NCBI RefSeq assembly: GCF_030373985.1
Contig: NZ_JAUCRB010000001.1
Coordinates: forward strand, 62,001 to 126,000
DNA length: 64,000 nt
Direction of reading: 5' to 3'
Source: Wolbachia pipientis
GTDB lineage: Bacteria; Pseudomonadota; Alphaproteobacteria; Rickettsiales; Anaplasmataceae
Part shown: piece after piece, positions 29,569 to 42,605 of the stretch
Numbering within the stretch: the stretch's first letter is position 1
Layout of the letters: every line of letters begins with the position of its first letter
Notes under the pieces: generated by a model
What the model was told of the DNA's origin: nothing
The model's database searches: none
What the model saw: the letters and a program-made list of their open reading frames with translations, nothing else
Program-made: the position numbers and the translations under genes

Positions 29569-32500
29569 ATGAATATGAAGTCAAAGTATTATCCTGATAC
29601 AACTAGTAGCCCTGATTTTTCATTGCTAGAAAAGCAAATCATAAAATTTTGGCAGGAAAACAAAATTTTTGAGCGTTCAGTTGAAGGACGTTCTCAGGAT
29701 TATTGTTTTGTCTTTTACGATGGGCCTCCGTTTGCAAATGGACTTCCCCATTATGGGCATTTACTTACTGGTTTCATCAAGGACGCATTTGCAAGGTACC
29801 AAACTATGCTACAAAAGAGAGTTGAGCGTAGATTTGGTTGGGATTGCCATGGACTGCCGGCTGAGATGTGTGCAGAGAAGGAACTTAAAATATCTGGCAG
29901 AACTGAGATAGAAAAATTTGGCATTGAAAAATTTAATAACCATTGCCGCACTTCTATGATGAAATTTTCGTCAGAGTGGGAGAGGTATGTAAATAGACAA
30001 GCAAGATGGGTAGATTTTCATAATGACTATAAGACCATGGATAAATCATTCATGGAATCAGTTATGTGGGCATTCAAACAGCTTTATGATAAAGGTTTGG
30101 TGTATGAATCAGTACGCGTTGTCCCGTATAGCTGGGCATGCGAAACTCCATTGTCTAATTTTGAAACAAGGCTTGATAATGCATATAGAGAAAAGACTAG
30201 CAAAGCTGTAACTGTTGCGTTTGAGCTTTTGGAAAACCCACAGCAATTTAAAAGTATTAAACAAAAGTGTAAATTGCTTGCTTGGACTACAACCCCTTGG
30301 ACGTTGCCGAGCAACCTAGCACTGGCAATAGGGAAAGACATTAAGTATTGTGCAGTATTAGTAAATGGTGAAATCTACACCTTTGCTGAAAGCTACCTAG
30401 GTAAATTTGTTAGCCATTGTGAACAAAACAATATTCCGTACGAAAACTGGAATATAAAACTTAAAGCAGATGATCTAGCAGGCCTTTTTTATAAACCACT
30501 GTTTGATTACTTTAAAGATACAAAAAATGCATTTCGTGTTTTCATCGCTGATTATGTTAAAGAAGAAGATGGTACTGGTATTGTGCATACTGCTCCTGGG
30601 TTTGGGGAAGAAGATTTTTACCTTTGCCAAAGCCACAACATTCCGGCCATTTGTCCAATCGACAGCGGTGGAAAATTTACTACTGAAGTTTCAGATTTAG
30701 CTAGAGTTCATGTTTTTGATACCACTGATATAGTAATAAAAAAATTAAAAGAACAAGGAAACTGGTTCAAAACTGAGCAATATATTCACAATTATCCGCA
30801 CTGTTGGAGAACTGATACTCCTTTAATCTACCGTACTATGCCTTCTTGGTACGTTGCTGTGACAAAGTTCAAGGAAAGAATGATAGAGCTAAATAAAAGA
30901 GTTAATTGGATACCAAATCATATAAGGGATGGCCAATTTGGAAAATGGCTTGAGGGAGCGCATGACTGGTCAATTTCACGCAATCGGTTTTGGGGTACAC
31001 CAATTCCTGTATGGAAATCAGATGATGTAAGATATCCAAGAGTGGATGTATATGGTGCGATAGCAGAACTAGAGCGAGATTTTAATGTTAAAGTAGGTGA
31101 TTTGCACAGACCGTTTATTGATACTTTAACAAGACCGAATCCTGATGATCCAACAGGAAAATCGGTTATGCGCCGTGTGCCAGATGTATTTGATTGTTGG
31201 TTTGAATCTGGTTCAATGCCGTTTGCACAAGTCCACTATCCGTTTGAGAATAAAGAATGGTTTGAAAGTAATTTCCCCGCAGATTTTATCACTGAATATT
31301 TAGCACAAACGAGAGGGTGGTTCTATACGCTTTTTGTATTATCCACTGCTTTATTTGATAGTGAACCATTTAAGAACTGCATATGCCACGGTGTTGTTTT
31401 GGATGTAAAAGGGGAGAAATTATCCAAACGTTTGAATAATTATGCAGATCCAATGGAAGTATTTGATAAATATGGTTCTGACGCGCTGCGTTTTCTTATG
31501 CTTTCTGGATCTATTGTTTGTGGTGGCAATTTGTTGCTTGATAAAGAAGGAAACTCGATACGAGATGTTCTAAAAAACGTAATAAAACCTATTTGGAACA
31601 GTTATCACTTTTTTACCATGTATGCAAATACAGATGGAATTAAAGCTGAAGTTTGTAAGGATTATCAGATTACTATTGATCGTTATATGATCTCCAAATG
31701 TTTTGAAGCCACTCAAGGAATTCAGATTTCTATGAACAACTATAATTCCCAGGAGGCTTGCAAAATTCTGACAGACTTTTTTGAAGTGCTAAACAATTGG
31801 TATATTCGCCGCAACCGTGAGCGTTTTTGGAAAAGTGATTTGGATCAAGACAAAACTGATGCTTATAATGTCCTATACACAGTTTTTTATTACATACTGA
31901 GAGCTGCAGCTCCTTTGTTGCCGCTTACAACAGAGACTATATGGCAGAGGCTTAAGTATAAAGAAACATCTGTTCACTTATCTGATTTTCCACAATTAGA
32001 GAGGTTCGATAGTGAGCTCATTGCCAAAATGGATTTGGTAAGGGAGATATGCAACTCTGCATTCTCTATCAGAAACACTTTTAATATACGCATCAGGCAG
32101 CCACTTGGAAGCATGACCATTTATCATAAGTCTTTCTGCAATTTTCTTGAAGATGAATATCAAGAGATGATAAAAGATGAAGTGAATGTAAAAAAATTGG
32201 AGTCAGTAAATGGACTTGTAGATATTGCATCACTAGAGTTAAAACTAAATTTTCCTGCGCTTGGAAAAAGAATTCCAGATAAAATTAAGAAACTAGTTCA
32301 ATATGTCAAAGAGGGAAAATGGAAGCAAGTTAGAGATGAGCAAATACTTCTGGGAGATGAATCGGAAAACTATATTATAGAGAAAGGTGAGTATGAACTA
32401 TTATTAAAGGCAAACAGTGAATATTCTTCTGTATTTGATAACAACAAAGGAGTTGTTATTCTCAGCACTGAACTAAATGATGAATTGGTTCTAGAAGGGT

Positions 32501-32745
32501 TCGCAAGGGATGTTGTTAGACTCATTCAGGAAACTAGGAAACAAGCTGATTTTCATATATCAGATAGAATCAGAGTAATAATCAAGACAGAAGATAAGAA
32601 GATTAAGGAAGCAGTAAACAAGTGGAGTGAATACATAAAAGAGCAGACTCTTGCCTTATCTTTAGAAATTAATATGGAAATTGTAACTGGCTTCTATTCT
32701 AAGGAATACCAGGATTTGATTGTTAGTATTAAGTTAAGTTGTTAG
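29569..32745 (+). CDS. ileS: isoleucyl-tRNA synthetase
   Basis: 1058 aa, class I synthetase. The HIGH-type motif is HYGH (61-64) within PPFANGLPHYGHLLTG. The editing domain has WTTTPWTLPSN. The second catalytic motif is KLSKR (617-621, variant of KMSKS). GAHDWSISRNRFWGTPIPVW and the long C-terminal region without a zinc knuckle match the eukaryotic-like IleRS type known from Rickettsiales. ATG codons at 29569 and 29575 are both possible starts. The next gene begins right after the stop. Confidence 0.96.
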   Translation: MNMKSKYYPDTTSSPDFSLLEKQIIKFWQENKIFERSVEGRSQDYCFVFYDGPPFANGLPHYGHLLTGFIKDAFARYQTMLQKRVERRFGWDCHGLPAEMCAEKELKISGRTEIEKFGIEKFNNHCRTSMMKFSSEWERYVNRQARWVDFHNDYKTMDKSFMESVMWAFKQLYDKGLVYESVRVVPYSWACETPLSNFETRLDNAYREKTSKAVTVAFELLENPQQFKSIKQKCKLLAWTTTPWTLPSNLALAIGKDIKYCAVLVNGEIYTFAESYLGKFVSHCEQNNIPYENWNIKLKADDLAGLFYKPLFDYFKDTKNAFRVFIADYVKEEDGTGIVHTAPGFGEEDFYLCQSHNIPAICPIDSGGKFTTEVSDLARVHVFDTTDIVIKKLKEQGNWFKTEQYIHNYPHCWRTDTPLIYRTMPSWYVAVTKFKERMIELNKRVNWIPNHIRDGQFGKWLEGAHDWSISRNRFWGTPIPVWKSDDVRYPRVDVYGAIAELERDFNVKVGDLHRPFIDTLTRPNPDDPTGKSVMRRVPDVFDCWFESGSMPFAQVHYPFENKEWFESNFPADFITEYLAQTRGWFYTLFVLSTALFDSEPFKNCICHGVVLDVKGEKLSKRLNNYADPMEVFDKYGSDALRFLMLSGSIVCGGNLLLDKEGNSIRDVLKNVIKPIWNSYHFFTMYANTDGIKAEVCKDYQITIDRYMISKCFEATQGIQISMNNYNSQEACKILTDFFEVLNNWYIRRNRERFWKSDLDQDKTDAYNVLYTVFYYILRAAAPLLPLTTETIWQRLKYKETSVHLSDFPQLERFDSELIAKMDLVREICNSAFSIRNTFNIRIRQPLGSMTIYHKSFCNFLEDEYQEMIKDEVNVKKLESVNGLVDIASLELKLNFPALGKRIPDKIKKLVQYVKEGKWKQVRDEQILLGDESENYIIEKGEYELLLKANSEYSSVFDNNKGVVILSTELNDELVLEGFARDVVRLIQETRKQADFHISDRIRVIIKTEDKKIKEAVNKWSEYIKEQTLALSLEINMEIVTGFYSKEYQDLIVSIKLSC

Positions 32746-32802
32746 TAGTTGAAGATTGTCAGTATTTATGTTATACTTAGGATTCTAAAGTTGAGTGTCT
32801 GT

Positions 32803-35514
32803 ATGATAAAGGCTGTTGAAGGTTATGAAGGAGTTGTTGACCCAAACAACAATAGTATTTTAGGTGAGGAAGAGGATGTTAATACTTCAGAAGAACAAAA
32901 ACCTGCCTCCGGTTTAGAAGAAGAGAAGAAATGTTTTGGCAATATGACTCGTGGTTTTAACGTCCCGCTGAATATATTTCATTACAAAGATTATGATTCT
33001 GACTTTTTTACTTCTTGGTATAATGTATCAAGTGAAATATTTAATGAGATAAGCAGAGCGTGCCCAGAAAAACGGGTGTTGAATTTATCTCTATCGGTTT
33101 TAATGCTTCCTTATATTGCTTTTACTGCGTTAGGGTTGGTTGTATATAATGGATTTAAAACACACACTAAAGCGCAAGCCAATGCAGAGGAGAGCAAAAC
33201 AAAAAAAAGTGAAATAAGTGAAAGTATGCAGAAAAGATTGGCATACGGTGTTCTTGCTGCAATAACAATTCTTGTTAATATAGCTGTACTTGTAGTCTTA
33301 ATTATTCCTGCAACGCTCGCTTTAGCTACTTTTTATCTTTTGAATAGAAAATCATTTCATTCTTTGATTGCTGCTGTTAAAATAAGTAGTAGGTCATATC
33401 AAGGTAAACACCAGAGTATTGGAGTGTCTTTTCGCGAGATAGATGCTGGTAAGTCAAACGTTAGGTTAGGTATGGAAATTAAACTTCCACCACAATTTGA
33501 ACAGTTGCTTAAAGATTTGTCTGAAGATAAAGACGGTAGATGGTTTGATGTTATACGTGATTCAGAAAATAATACCATACTGAAATTATCAGCTAACATC
33601 CATTTAAAAAATGGTCTTGTGCCTTTACATAATGAGATCAGGAGTGTAATTGCAATTTCGATTCAAGAGTTTGAAAAAGCTATGGAAGAGCTGCTGAAGC
33701 TAGAAAAAAAGGATATTACGTATGATAAGCTGAAGAAATTGTTGAACGAGTTCATACTGAACGTGGTGAATAGCGTAGATTCTAAATTGGTAAATTACTT
33801 AATACAAGATGCTTACAGAGCTGCCCTTATACAAACAATCAAAATTGCTCAAGGAAGAAGGAAAAAAGATTTTTCGTTAGAGGAAACACTGAAAGAAGTG
33901 TTAGTAAAGCAAGAATTAAAAAGCCAAGGTAAAGAATTACCAACTGCAAAAGAAATGATAATAAAAGATCTAAAAGAACTGAAAATGAAAGAGGCACTTA
34001 ATTTAGACGATGAAGATGATCAACTAGAATCGCTTGTGAAAATAGGTGATATAACAAATGATATAAGTGATAATGCGTTTTCTGTGTTTAAAGCAAAGTG
34101 GGAACAGCTTAAAGAAGAGGGGAAAATAGCTAAAAGGACAATAGTTGATATTTATAGGGATGTATACCATAAAGAAACAGCAGGAGCTTTAGCGATGGTA
34201 GAAGAATTGAAAGGAATAGGAGAAGAAAGGTGTAGGAAGGTATATAAAGAATTGAAAGAAGTGTATGAAAATGGAAAGAATGGTGACCTAAAAGATGGTG
34301 CTTTAAGAAGGAAATTAGAAGATCTTTTTAAATTCGAGTGTGATAATCAAGAGATTGAGCAAAAGCTAATAGACTCGAGAATAAGAGCTATTCAATCTCT
34401 ACTGAGAAAATCAGATGATAAAGTAAAGCAATCCTTAACAAAGGAATTTGATGAATTAGAGAAAAAGAAAACTTCAGATGAAGTAAATAACTTTATGGAA
34501 AAGATGTACTTAGAGATAACAAAATGTAGAATGCAAAGTTTATTTGAAAGACAAGCAAAGGATATAAAAGATTCATGTGACCTATTAGAAAAAGATGCGC
34601 CAAGTCTAGTAGAAAGGATTAATTCGCATAGAATCAGAATTGAGGAGTACTTAAGACGGCCTGGGCAACTTATACTATTAAAGAAAATAATAGAAGGAAA
34701 GAAGGATTTAAATAAGTACTTGGAAGATAAGCAAAATAGCAAGGGAAAAGAGCATCCAAACATAAGGTTAATAAAATTGCACTTGGAAAACAATGAAGCA
34801 ATTTTAGAAGCATTAGAACAATTAGAGTTATATAAAGAGGGATTACTGATAAATGAAGAAACAAAAAATAACTATAAGGAAGAACTGACGTCTCGTGAAA
34901 AAATAAAATTTGCAATAATAGAAGATGAATTACTAGAGGTGTTCAAGCATGAAACCTTTGATGAAGAAGCAATCAAGAAATTATTAGAAAAAGCAGAGCT
35001 TGAATACTGCTTAGCAGAAAAATGCATCGAATATCCTGTGATTGAAACAAAAGATAATATAAAACATTTCTATCGAGATTTATTGTCTCCTCTGATAAAC
35101 AGGTTGGTGGAAAATATAATAAATAATGTACCAAAAAGTGATAAAAGTCCATTTTTACAACCTATGAAATCTTTTTGGACGTGTTATGGGTATATTAAAA
35201 CAGGTTTGGTTACTGCATTACGTGGGAACAGAAGTATAGAAGGAAAGGCGTTAGATGTGGCACATAATACTTATAAAGAAGTAGAAACATTCCTTCAATA
35301 TTTTGAGTCGAATTATGAGGAAACGGGAGCCTTGGTGGGTAATATATTTTCTGATAATGGAAAAACATTTAAAGATGTTGTGTGGACTAAGATAAAAGAT
35401 CATTTATGTAGAATGTGGGATAGATTTTTTAAGGATATTGAATTTACACCTGTTAGCAGCGAGTTAAGTGAGGTAAACGTAATACAGCCACAGCAGAAGG
35501 TTCCAGCTGTTTAG
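32803..35514 (+). CDS. large hypothetical membrane/coiled-coil protein
   Basis: 903 aa from ATG at 32803 ([10 protein letters not shown]); a TTG at 32749, 4 nt after ileS, would add 18 residues. No family recognised. Numbering from the ATG: an acidic N-terminus, two hydrophobic segments (about 90-120 and 145-180, e.g. [20 protein letters not shown]), then about 700 residues that are highly charged, helical and coiled-coil-like ([18 protein letters not shown]). Composition suggests a membrane-anchored structural or effector-like protein. It ends with 4 nt of convergent overlap with alaS. Confidence 0.8.
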   Translation: MIKAVEGYEGVVDPNNNSILGEEEDVNTSEEQKPASGLEEEKKCFGNMTRGFNVPLNIFHYKDYDSDFFTSWYNVSSEIFNEISRACPEKRVLNLSLSVLMLPYIAFTALGLVVYNGFKTHTKAQANAEESKTKKSEISESMQKRLAYGVLAAITILVNIAVLVVLIIPATLALATFYLLNRKSFHSLIAAVKISSRSYQGKHQSIGVSFREIDAGKSNVRLGMEIKLPPQFEQLLKDLSEDKDGRWFDVIRDSENNTILKLSANIHLKNGLVPLHNEIRSVIAISIQEFEKAMEELLKLEKKDITYDKLKKLLNEFILNVVNSVDSKLVNYLIQDAYRAALIQTIKIAQGRRKKDFSLEETLKEVLVKQELKSQGKELPTAKEMIIKDLKELKMKEALNLDDEDDQLESLVKIGDITNDISDNAFSVFKAKWEQLKEEGKIAKRTIVDIYRDVYHKETAGALAMVEELKGIGEERCRKVYKELKEVYENGKNGDLKDGALRRKLEDLFKFECDNQEIEQKLIDSRIRAIQSLLRKSDDKVKQSLTKEFDELEKKKTSDEVNNFMEKMYLEITKCRMQSLFERQAKDIKDSCDLLEKDAPSLVERINSHRIRIEEYLRRPGQLILLKKIIEGKKDLNKYLEDKQNSKGKEHPNIRLIKLHLENNEAILEALEQLELYKEGLLINEETKNNYKEELTSREKIKFAIIEDELLEVFKHETFDEEAIKKLLEKAELEYCLAEKCIEYPVIETKDNIKHFYRDLLSPLINRLVENIINNVPKSDKSPFLQPMKSFWTCYGYIKTGLVTALRGNRSIEGKALDVAHNTYKEVETFLQYFESNYEETGALVGNIFSDNGKTFKDVVWTKIKDHLCRMWDRFFKDIEFTPVSSELSEVNVIQPQQKVPAV

Positions 35515-38093
35515 TTCTTAGAAGCCGTTATTTCATTGCAAATAGCTGTGATGATATGATTCGTTTTGTCGTTATCACAGCCTGTTTGAGCAAGCTCAAC
35601 GTTCCCGCCACAGCCTCTTCCAGTTACGGTAGATACTAGCTCTTTTGCACTAATCTTGTCAGTTAAGTCTTTACTTACTTTGACAGTCAAAACTGTTTTA
35701 TTTCCTTTTGTTGCAGTAAAAGCTACCACCGTTTTTGATTTTTGTTGTTTTAAAATAAATTCCCTTATTACGCTTGCTGGAATGTCAGTAAAAGAGTGGC
35801 TTACGAAATTAATTCCATTTATTGCAGTACTTTTTATGTTCTCTGCGCTCACAAGCTTTTTGTAAAGGTTTTTCATTTTAGCTTCAAATTCTTTGTGCTC
35901 TTGGCTTAAAATGCTTAATCGACTTATTATTTCACTTGCCGGAGCTTTTACGAACTCTGCAACTTTTTTTAAGTTAGTTTCGTTATTGCGTACGTAATTA
36001 ATTGCTTCTTGACCGGTCAAAGCTTCAATTCTTCTTACTCCAAATGCAACAGAACATTCTGTTACTATCTTAAACAAACCGATTTCTCCAATATGCTCCA
36101 CGTGTGTACCACCACATAATTCTTTTGAATATCCAATATTTACAACTCTAACCTGATCACCATACTTTTCACCGAACAACGCCATAGCTCCTTCGTCTAT
36201 TGCCTGATTCAGACTTTGAATTTTTGTGAACGTGGAAAGATTTTCTCTAATTAGAGAGTTTACCATATCTTCTATTAAAAATAGCTGATCCTGAGTAACT
36301 TGAGTGTTATGACTAAAGTCAAATCTTAGTCCATCCGGTGCAACTAAGGAACCTTTTTGAGTGACATGATCGCCCAAGATTTTTCTCAATGCAAAGTGAA
36401 GAAGATGTGTAGCTGAATGATTTCTTCTTAGGTTTTGCCTTCTTTCCTTGTCAATACTTGCCGTAACTGCATCACCTTTACAAACTGAGCCAGATCTCAC
36501 TATACATCTATGTAAATATAAGCCATTAACTTTATTGGTGTTTTCCACTATGATAATACTTCTATCAGGCTTGATTAGACTTCCAGTATCCCCAACCTGT
36601 CCACCTGATTCGCCATAAAAAGGTGTTTTATCAAGTATAATGGTTATTTTCTCTCCTTCTTTTGCAGAACCGATGACTTCGGTTTTGGAGGAAATTATGA
36701 ATAGTACTTTTGCATCCTTTACCTCATCAAACTCGTAACCAACGAATTCTGTTTTGCCAAATTGATCAGTTAGATCGAACCATATTTGCTCAACAAACTT
36801 TTCACCAGACCCAGCCCATTTAGCACGCGCCCTCTCTTTCTGCTCTTCCATTGCATCATCAAAACCCTTTTGGTCAAAATTTATTCTTCTCTCTTTTAAA
36901 ATATCAAGTGTGATATCTAGAGGAAATCCGTAAGTATCATATAGCTTAAACGCCGATTCTCCAGGCAGAGTGTCGCCAGGTTTTAAACCTGCAGTGAATT
37001 TTTCCAAGAGATTAATGCCTTTTATTAAAGTGTCTTTGAAGCTCTCTTCCTCTGATTTTAACGTCGTTTCTATTAAGCTTTTAGCTCTGGCTAATTCAGG
37101 ATAAACATCTCTCATATAAGCTGAGCTTGAGCTGTCTAGCAATATTGGAAAAATGCGATAGAGTAGAGAGTCATTATATCCTAGTTGATGAATATAACGT
37201 GCAGCTCTCCTAATTAATCTGCGTAATACGTAATTTCTACCTTCATTTCCAGGAAGTATTCCTTCTGCAATTAGAAATGCAGCTGCACGAAGATGATCTG
37301 CAATGATCTTATGAGCTACTTTATTTTCCATATTTCCACAGTGTTCTTGTGATTTACTTATCAGAGCAGAAAATAGATCAATATCGTAGTTATCATGGAC
37401 GTTTTGCATTACAGCAGCTATTCTCTCAAGGCCCATACCAGTATCGATGCATTTTTTTGGCAATTTTTGCAGACTACCTTCTTTATCTTTGTTAAATTCC
37501 ATAAATACTAGATTCCAGATTTCAACAATTCTGTCGTCGTCTTGTAAATTAGGCTTTGCATGGTCATAAAAGATTTCAGAACATGGACCGCATGGGCCAG
37601 TGCTTCCCATGCTCCAAAAATTGTCGTCTGTTGCAATTCTTATGATTTTTTCATCAGGAAAACCGCTTACCTTGTGCCAAATCTCGTATGCCTCATCGTC
37701 AGTGTGGTAAACAGTTATGAACAATCTGTTTTTATTAAGAGACAATTCTTCAGTAATAAATTTCCACGCGAGTTCTATAGCAGTTTCCTTGAAGTAATCA
37801 CCGAAGCTGAAATTCCCGAGCATTTCAAAAAATGTGTGGTGCCTGGTTGTATAGCCAACGTTTTCGAGGTCGTTATGCTTACCGCCGGCTCTTAGACACT
37901 TTTGGCTTGAAACAGCACGTTTCATGTCAGTTTTTTGTGCACCGGTAAAGATGTTTTTAAACTGCACCATACCAGCATTTGTGAACATGAGTGTTGGGTC
38001 ATGCTCTGGAATTAAAAGAGAAGAGGGAACCTGCTTATGATCATAACTTGTAAAAAACTTTATAAATCTTTCTCTGATTTCGTTTAGCTTCAT
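35511..38093 (-). CDS. alaS: alanyl-tRNA synthetase
   Basis: 860 aa, near the usual 875. Class II synthetase. The N-terminal catalytic domain begins [14 protein letters not shown] and includes [15 protein letters not shown] (motif 1 area) and [12 protein letters not shown]. The editing domain metal site is [11 protein letters not shown] plus [13 protein letters not shown]. The C-terminal domain ends [15 protein letters not shown]. Convergent with the preceding large gene. Confidence 0.96.
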   Translation of the reverse strand: MKLNEIRERFIKFFTSYDHKQVPSSLLIPEHDPTLMFTNAGMVQFKNIFTGAQKTDMKRAVSSQKCLRAGGKHNDLENVGYTTRHHTFFEMLGNFSFGDYFKETAIELAWKFITEELSLNKNRLFITVYHTDDEAYEIWHKVSGFPDEKIIRIATDDNFWSMGSTGPCGPCSEIFYDHAKPNLQDDDRIVEIWNLVFMEFNKDKEGSLQKLPKKCIDTGMGLERIAAVMQNVHDNYDIDLFSALISKSQEHCGNMENKVAHKIIADHLRAAAFLIAEGILPGNEGRNYVLRRLIRRAARYIHQLGYNDSLLYRIFPILLDSSSSAYMRDVYPELARAKSLIETTLKSEEESFKDTLIKGINLLEKFTAGLKPGDTLPGESAFKLYDTYGFPLDITLDILKERRINFDQKGFDDAMEEQKERARAKWAGSGEKFVEQIWFDLTDQFGKTEFVGYEFDEVKDAKVLFIISSKTEVIGSAKEGEKITIILDKTPFYGESGGQVGDTGSLIKPDRSIIIVENTNKVNGLYLHRCIVRSGSVCKGDAVTASIDKERRQNLRRNHSATHLLHFALRKILGDHVTQKGSLVAPDGLRFDFSHNTQVTQDQLFLIEDMVNSLIRENLSTFTKIQSLNQAIDEGAMALFGEKYGDQVRVVNIGYSKELCGGTHVEHIGEIGLFKIVTECSVAFGVRRIEALTGQEAINYVRNNETNLKKVAEFVKAPASEIISRLSILSQEHKEFEAKMKNLYKKLVSAENIKSTAINGINFVSHSFTDIPASVIREFILKQQKSKTVVAFTATKGNKTVLTVKVSKDLTDKISAKELVSTVTGRGCGGNVELAQTGCDNDKTNHIITAICNEITASKN

Positions 38094-38155
38094 CGTTTTT
38101 ACTGAGGCTATTTCTGAATAATAAGTTGTAATGAAAGTAAAGTCAATTTATCAGT

Positions 38156-39193
38156 CTAATCTAATTGCATGAACACATCTCGCTGTTTGGTATGAATTAA
38201 CTTGCATTCATCACTTTTAATCAATACATATATTTCACTACTCACCTCATGGTGAGGTTCTACAGTTAGATGGAAATAATCAAAAAAAAGTAATTCCTTA
38301 ACGTTTCTTTACTACATCCAGGATTATAGTGAGCGTCTAGTTTGCCTTTGAATACCAGCTTTAAGAGTATTTTTATATTTTCTTTAAATCCCACAAGCTG
38401 ATCTGCAACATCAGATATGCAAGCGTCTTAATAATTTAAACCTTTGCTTTTATATTCGCTAAGCATGTTTTTCATTGTTGAATTAAGATCAAATGCTTTT
38501 ACTTCAAGGTTTGTGCTTTTCTCCATATCATCTAAACCATTAGCTAATTTTACATTAAAACTCTCTGTGAGCTTTATAGCTAGTTTCTTTGCTTTTTTGT
38601 TGTTATTAAAAGCTGGTATAAGCGAATATCAGGCGTATTTGCAACAACTACGTGCTTAACACTATGTTCGTTTAGAATATTAAGTGCATTGCATATTTCA
38701 CTAACTGCTCGTTCCAGTATTTCATCCACTTTAGTATTATCATAAGCAGTAGCAACCATAACATCATTTCCGCCAATCATGATGAACAATAGATTTCTTT
38801 ACCTATGTCTGGGTAATGTCTAATTATAGCACCTAATTGGTTAGCTAAAAGAAATTTATCGAAGAAATAGGAATAAATGGAGGCAGGAATTTCAGACGCT
38901 GCTGTACATGAAACTGAGTAGTTTTGACCTGGATTGTGCGTAATGTCTACCAAGAAGTGAATAATTCCATCCAAGTTTAAATTCTTCTAAATCTAAATGT
39001 TTTGCTATACATTAAACAGCAGTAGGGCCATTGCTAAAAGATCTTTCTTGATAGAATGGTCATCAAATTTCACGCTTTTCGCAAAGGATAAATTGTTCAA
39101 AATTTCAGTAATTGCACCACTATCAGACAAATTGTCTCCTAGAACATAAAAATCTTTAAACTTTTAATTAGAATTCTTATTTTCTTTAGTCAT
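38156..39193 (-). pseudogene. GDSL/SGNH hydrolase (lipase-esterase type), broken
   Basis: All SGNH blocks can be found in order, in several frames. Block I is FYVLGDNLSDSGA (39160-39130), with Asn where the nucleophilic Ser of GDS should be. Block III is FIMIGGNDVM at 38789-38750. VVVANTPD precedes a frame change. Block V is FFDYFHLTVEPHHE near 38290-38240, carrying the D-x-x-H pair. A stop codon follows immediately after KENKNSN at the start. Natural start ATG at 39193 and stop at 38156. Confidence 0.75.
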
Positions 39194-39479
39194 GATGTTT
39201 ACTATATAGATTAATGTACGATCGTGTTGTTTAACATAAGATTTATAAAAAAAAGTGAAGAATAGTAGTTATAACTTTTTACAACTTCCACCTTTAACTT
39301 TGCCATATGTTTCCTTTGTGTTATACCTTTCTCAAGCGTTTTATTTTACTTCAAAAGTAGCTTAACTTTCTCTCTGCTTTTTTTGGTGGGATCAGTCTTA
39401 TGTAAAGCTTTGCTCTTCATCTCTAAAGAATCTATAATTCCAGGTTTGAAGTAAAGCTAATGCTGCAGAGAAATTTCTT

Positions 39480-40493
39480 AATATAGTTATTAGTACCTCT
39501 GTTTTATGCCTATCAATACATATTGCGTGTAATCAAGAATGTTATAGTTCCTGAGCTGGTGATGAGGTTTAACATAGGCACGACAAAAATAGGGCAATTT
39601 TGTGGATTATATTATGCGAGTTATGTGTTAGCACCTATTCCTATAGGTATTTTGTATAGATTTGGTTACAAAGTTGTTGTATAGATTTGTATTGCACTAA
39701 CATCTTTATGTTCTTTACCTTTTGTCAATTCTAACAATTGGGATTATTCTATTATTTGAAGAATAATTACTGGTATTGTATCTTCTGCTTCAATACTTGG
39801 ACTCTTTAAAGTAATAAGTATCTACTCTCGTAGAGAAAAAGTTTGCCATGATGTTCAGCATATCGATTATTACTGGCATTTTAGGTGGTGTGTTTGCCAT
39901 TAAACTGTTACATGTCTTATTGTGATAAGCTTGGATGGAATTATGTATTTACTGCGTGTATAATGCTTGGATTACTGCTTGCTTTAACTACCTTTATAGA
40001 TATACCTAGATTTGATACTTCAAACAAAAAATTAAATATCAAAAATTTAAGCAAAGTCATATTTAATAAAGATATTTTACTGATAAGTTTCTTTGGCGGT
40101 TTCATGGTTACCTATTAGAGTGCTTTGCAGGTGCGTGGTCTGCAACGTTCTTACATGAGATGTACGCTATAGATAGACACGTTGCATATAGCATTTCAAA
40201 ATGGGTATTAATAGGTTTTGGCTTTGGACATTTATTATTTCCTTATATGATTAGTAAAGAATCCAGCTAAGCACTATGAGATAACAATTTTTTGTACTTT
40301 GGCCATGACAACTGTATTCTTATTACTTTTTATATTCAATATTAGTGCACTCTTGGTATGTATATTGCTATTTATTGTTGGTCTTGCTCCTACACACCAA
40401 CTTGTTTTAACTTCTCAGATTGTAAGCTGTGTGAAAAACGATGCGGTGGCAAGTGCAGGGTTTGTAAGTAATTCCATTAGTCACGAGTTTTAG
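39480..40493 (+). pseudogene. MFS transporter, broken
   Basis: Fragments of one major-facilitator gene: near 39540 VIVPELVMRFNIGTTKIGQF with YYASYVLAPIPIGILYRFGY (N-terminal helices and the G-x-L-x-D/R-x-G loop), 39850-40118 (ITGILGGVFA, KLGWNYVFTACIMLGLLLAL) and 40299-40493 (FLLLFIFNISALLVCILLFI). At least three frame changes and stops. Substrate unknown. Confidence 0.65.
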
Positions 40494-40772
40494 TTATTTT
40501 TTTTCACACTGGTATTGCAAACATATGGTTAAATCTATGTTAATAATACCTATGTGCCTGTTAATAAGAATGATAAGCTTTTGCTTACTTAAAGTTAGGG
40601 CATATTATAAAAAGAGTTGATTTTATTTTCAAGGTACGAGAGCAGTGGATATAGAGGGAAAGGAGGTATAAACTCCCTTTATAATGTAGAGTACCTTAGT
40701 AAAAAATTGTGCTTGCATTGGAGTGGCCTATATTCTACACTATACATAATATCTTTACAGCTAGGGGTAAGT

Positions 40773-42281
40773 ATGCATAAGAGTGTTGGGCAGTCCATAG
40801 CAGGCTTAATTCAAAAGGCTTTGCTAGAGCAAGTTATTTACGATATACAGAATACGGTAGAAGCTTTTCCACCAGGAGCTTCTTTCGAGCAAAATACTGG
40901 AATGCTAAAGCCTTTTCTGGATAATAAGGTTTCAAATGCAATTTTTGCTACATTATATTCAATTTTAGGCGCTAGTAATAAAAATAGCGAAATCGCAAAA
41001 CTATTCCTAGATAAAGAGATTTCCTCCTTTGTGAAACCAGTTGCGTTTAGAAATACAATTTCTGTTACTCCGTTTAAAGGTGTTACTAGGTTAGATCAGA
41101 CTTCAGCCTTAGTGAAGGCCAATCTGTGAGTTCTAGTGTTGGCAGCCAACAGATAAAAAATAATTTTCTTGCAGAAGGAAAAAAAGTGATATTTTAAATG
41201 GGATAAGTAGTTCAATACAGGACCCTGTAAATCATAATTTCAAGGAGAATAGAAACCATATAGGTAGAAATTAACGGCAAGTCAAAGGTTTATCAGGGCA
41301 AGGGGAAACTGGGAATACAGAAGATCAGCTTGAAAAGTTACGGAATGAAAATAACGGCCTGAAGACGGAGCTGGATAAATCTAAAAGCAAAAATAAAGAA
41401 CCAGATAGTCAAATCCAAGATCTACGGAGACAGCTTGAAGGTAAAAATGAACTGGAGAGTCAAATACAAGAGGAACTTAAGAACAAACGAGCTTAACTTA
41501 CAGATAAAGAAAAAAAGATTAATAAGCTAGATGATAAAGTAACTCAACTTACTGAAGAAAAAAGTCGGCTGGAGGAGAAGTTGAATAATACACAGCAAGA
41601 TTTGATGAAAAAATTAGTGAAGTGACTAAACTTACTAAAGAAGGGAATCAACTTAAAGAAGAATTTAATGGAATAAAAGCTCAGCTTACAGAGAAGGAAA
41701 AAGAGCTGAATAATGCAAAGCAAGCCTTAAGATGAGAAAGCTAATGAACTTAAAGGTGCACAAGCTCGGTCTACAGAGCTACAGCAAAGCTTGACTGAAA
41801 AAACCAAGGAACTTCAGAACGTAAAATCTCAACTCGGAAAAAAAGGGCAGGTACTGGATGATGCAAATAAAAAAATTTTGCAATTAGAAAAGCAGCTGAA
41901 TAGTGCAAATCAAAACGTTCCACAATTAAAACAGGAGCTAAATAGCGTACAGCAAAGCTTAGATGCAAAAGCTCGGGAGCTTGAAAGCAAAAATAAAGAG
42001 CTGGAAGATAATAAAAACAGAAAACCTTCAGCTGTAGATACTCAAAGAGTAAAGGGCAAGGTAAATTATGCCTCTGCTTCTTTTATATTATCAGGGATGT
42101 GTGCTGTAGGTGCAAGTTTAACAATACTTTATTTAGTAATATGTATTTTACACTTGTCGTAGCTGTATCGGTTTCTCTTGCAATAGGGTGTTGCTGTTTG
42201 TACAAAGCGAATACTGCTCTTAGCAACATTAGAGTTAATCAACAAAATAGTCAGCGATTGCTGTTTAAATGTAGTCTTTAG
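40773..42281 (+). pseudogene. coiled-coil membrane protein, frameshifted
   Basis: Starts at ATG 40773 behind GGGGTAAG. The first frame runs to 41129, then long coiled-coil segments continue in changing frames (LEKLRNENNGLKTELDKSKS, LEEKLNNTQQ, then 41791-42162 with LQLEKQLNSANQ-like heptads). Two hydrophobic helices at the end (42062-42162 and 42099-42281) lie in overlapping frames. At least four lesions. Similar to the tropomyosin-like coiled-coil proteins of unknown function seen in Wolbachia. Confidence 0.6.
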
Positions 42282-42605
42282 GGTTTTATCTCGGCTTTCG
42301 GTAGGTTCAAAAGTATGCACTGTAAACCATATACTCAGGTTAAGGGGAAATAACAGCAGAAAGAATTGTTTCAATATTAAATAATAGTTTATAGATCTTT
42401 CTAAAAGTTGTTTCACTTTCTTGAAAGTTTGCCCTTAACTTGACACGTATGGTTTTCATATTTCTCTTGCTGGTTCTAGCCTATCCTAATCCTATCACTT
42501 CTTTACATGATGTTTCTAACCATTTTAGTAATAATAAAAAATGTTCTTTGCCAAACGCTTCAAATATGATACTTCTATCTACTAATTAAAGATTTTAAAC
42601 ATTAT
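42282..42605. other. 324-bp stretch with no recognised feature
   Basis: AT-rich spacer between two pseudogenes. Neither strand shows a coding pattern, RNA gene or clear inverted repeat that I can support. Confidence 0.5.
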
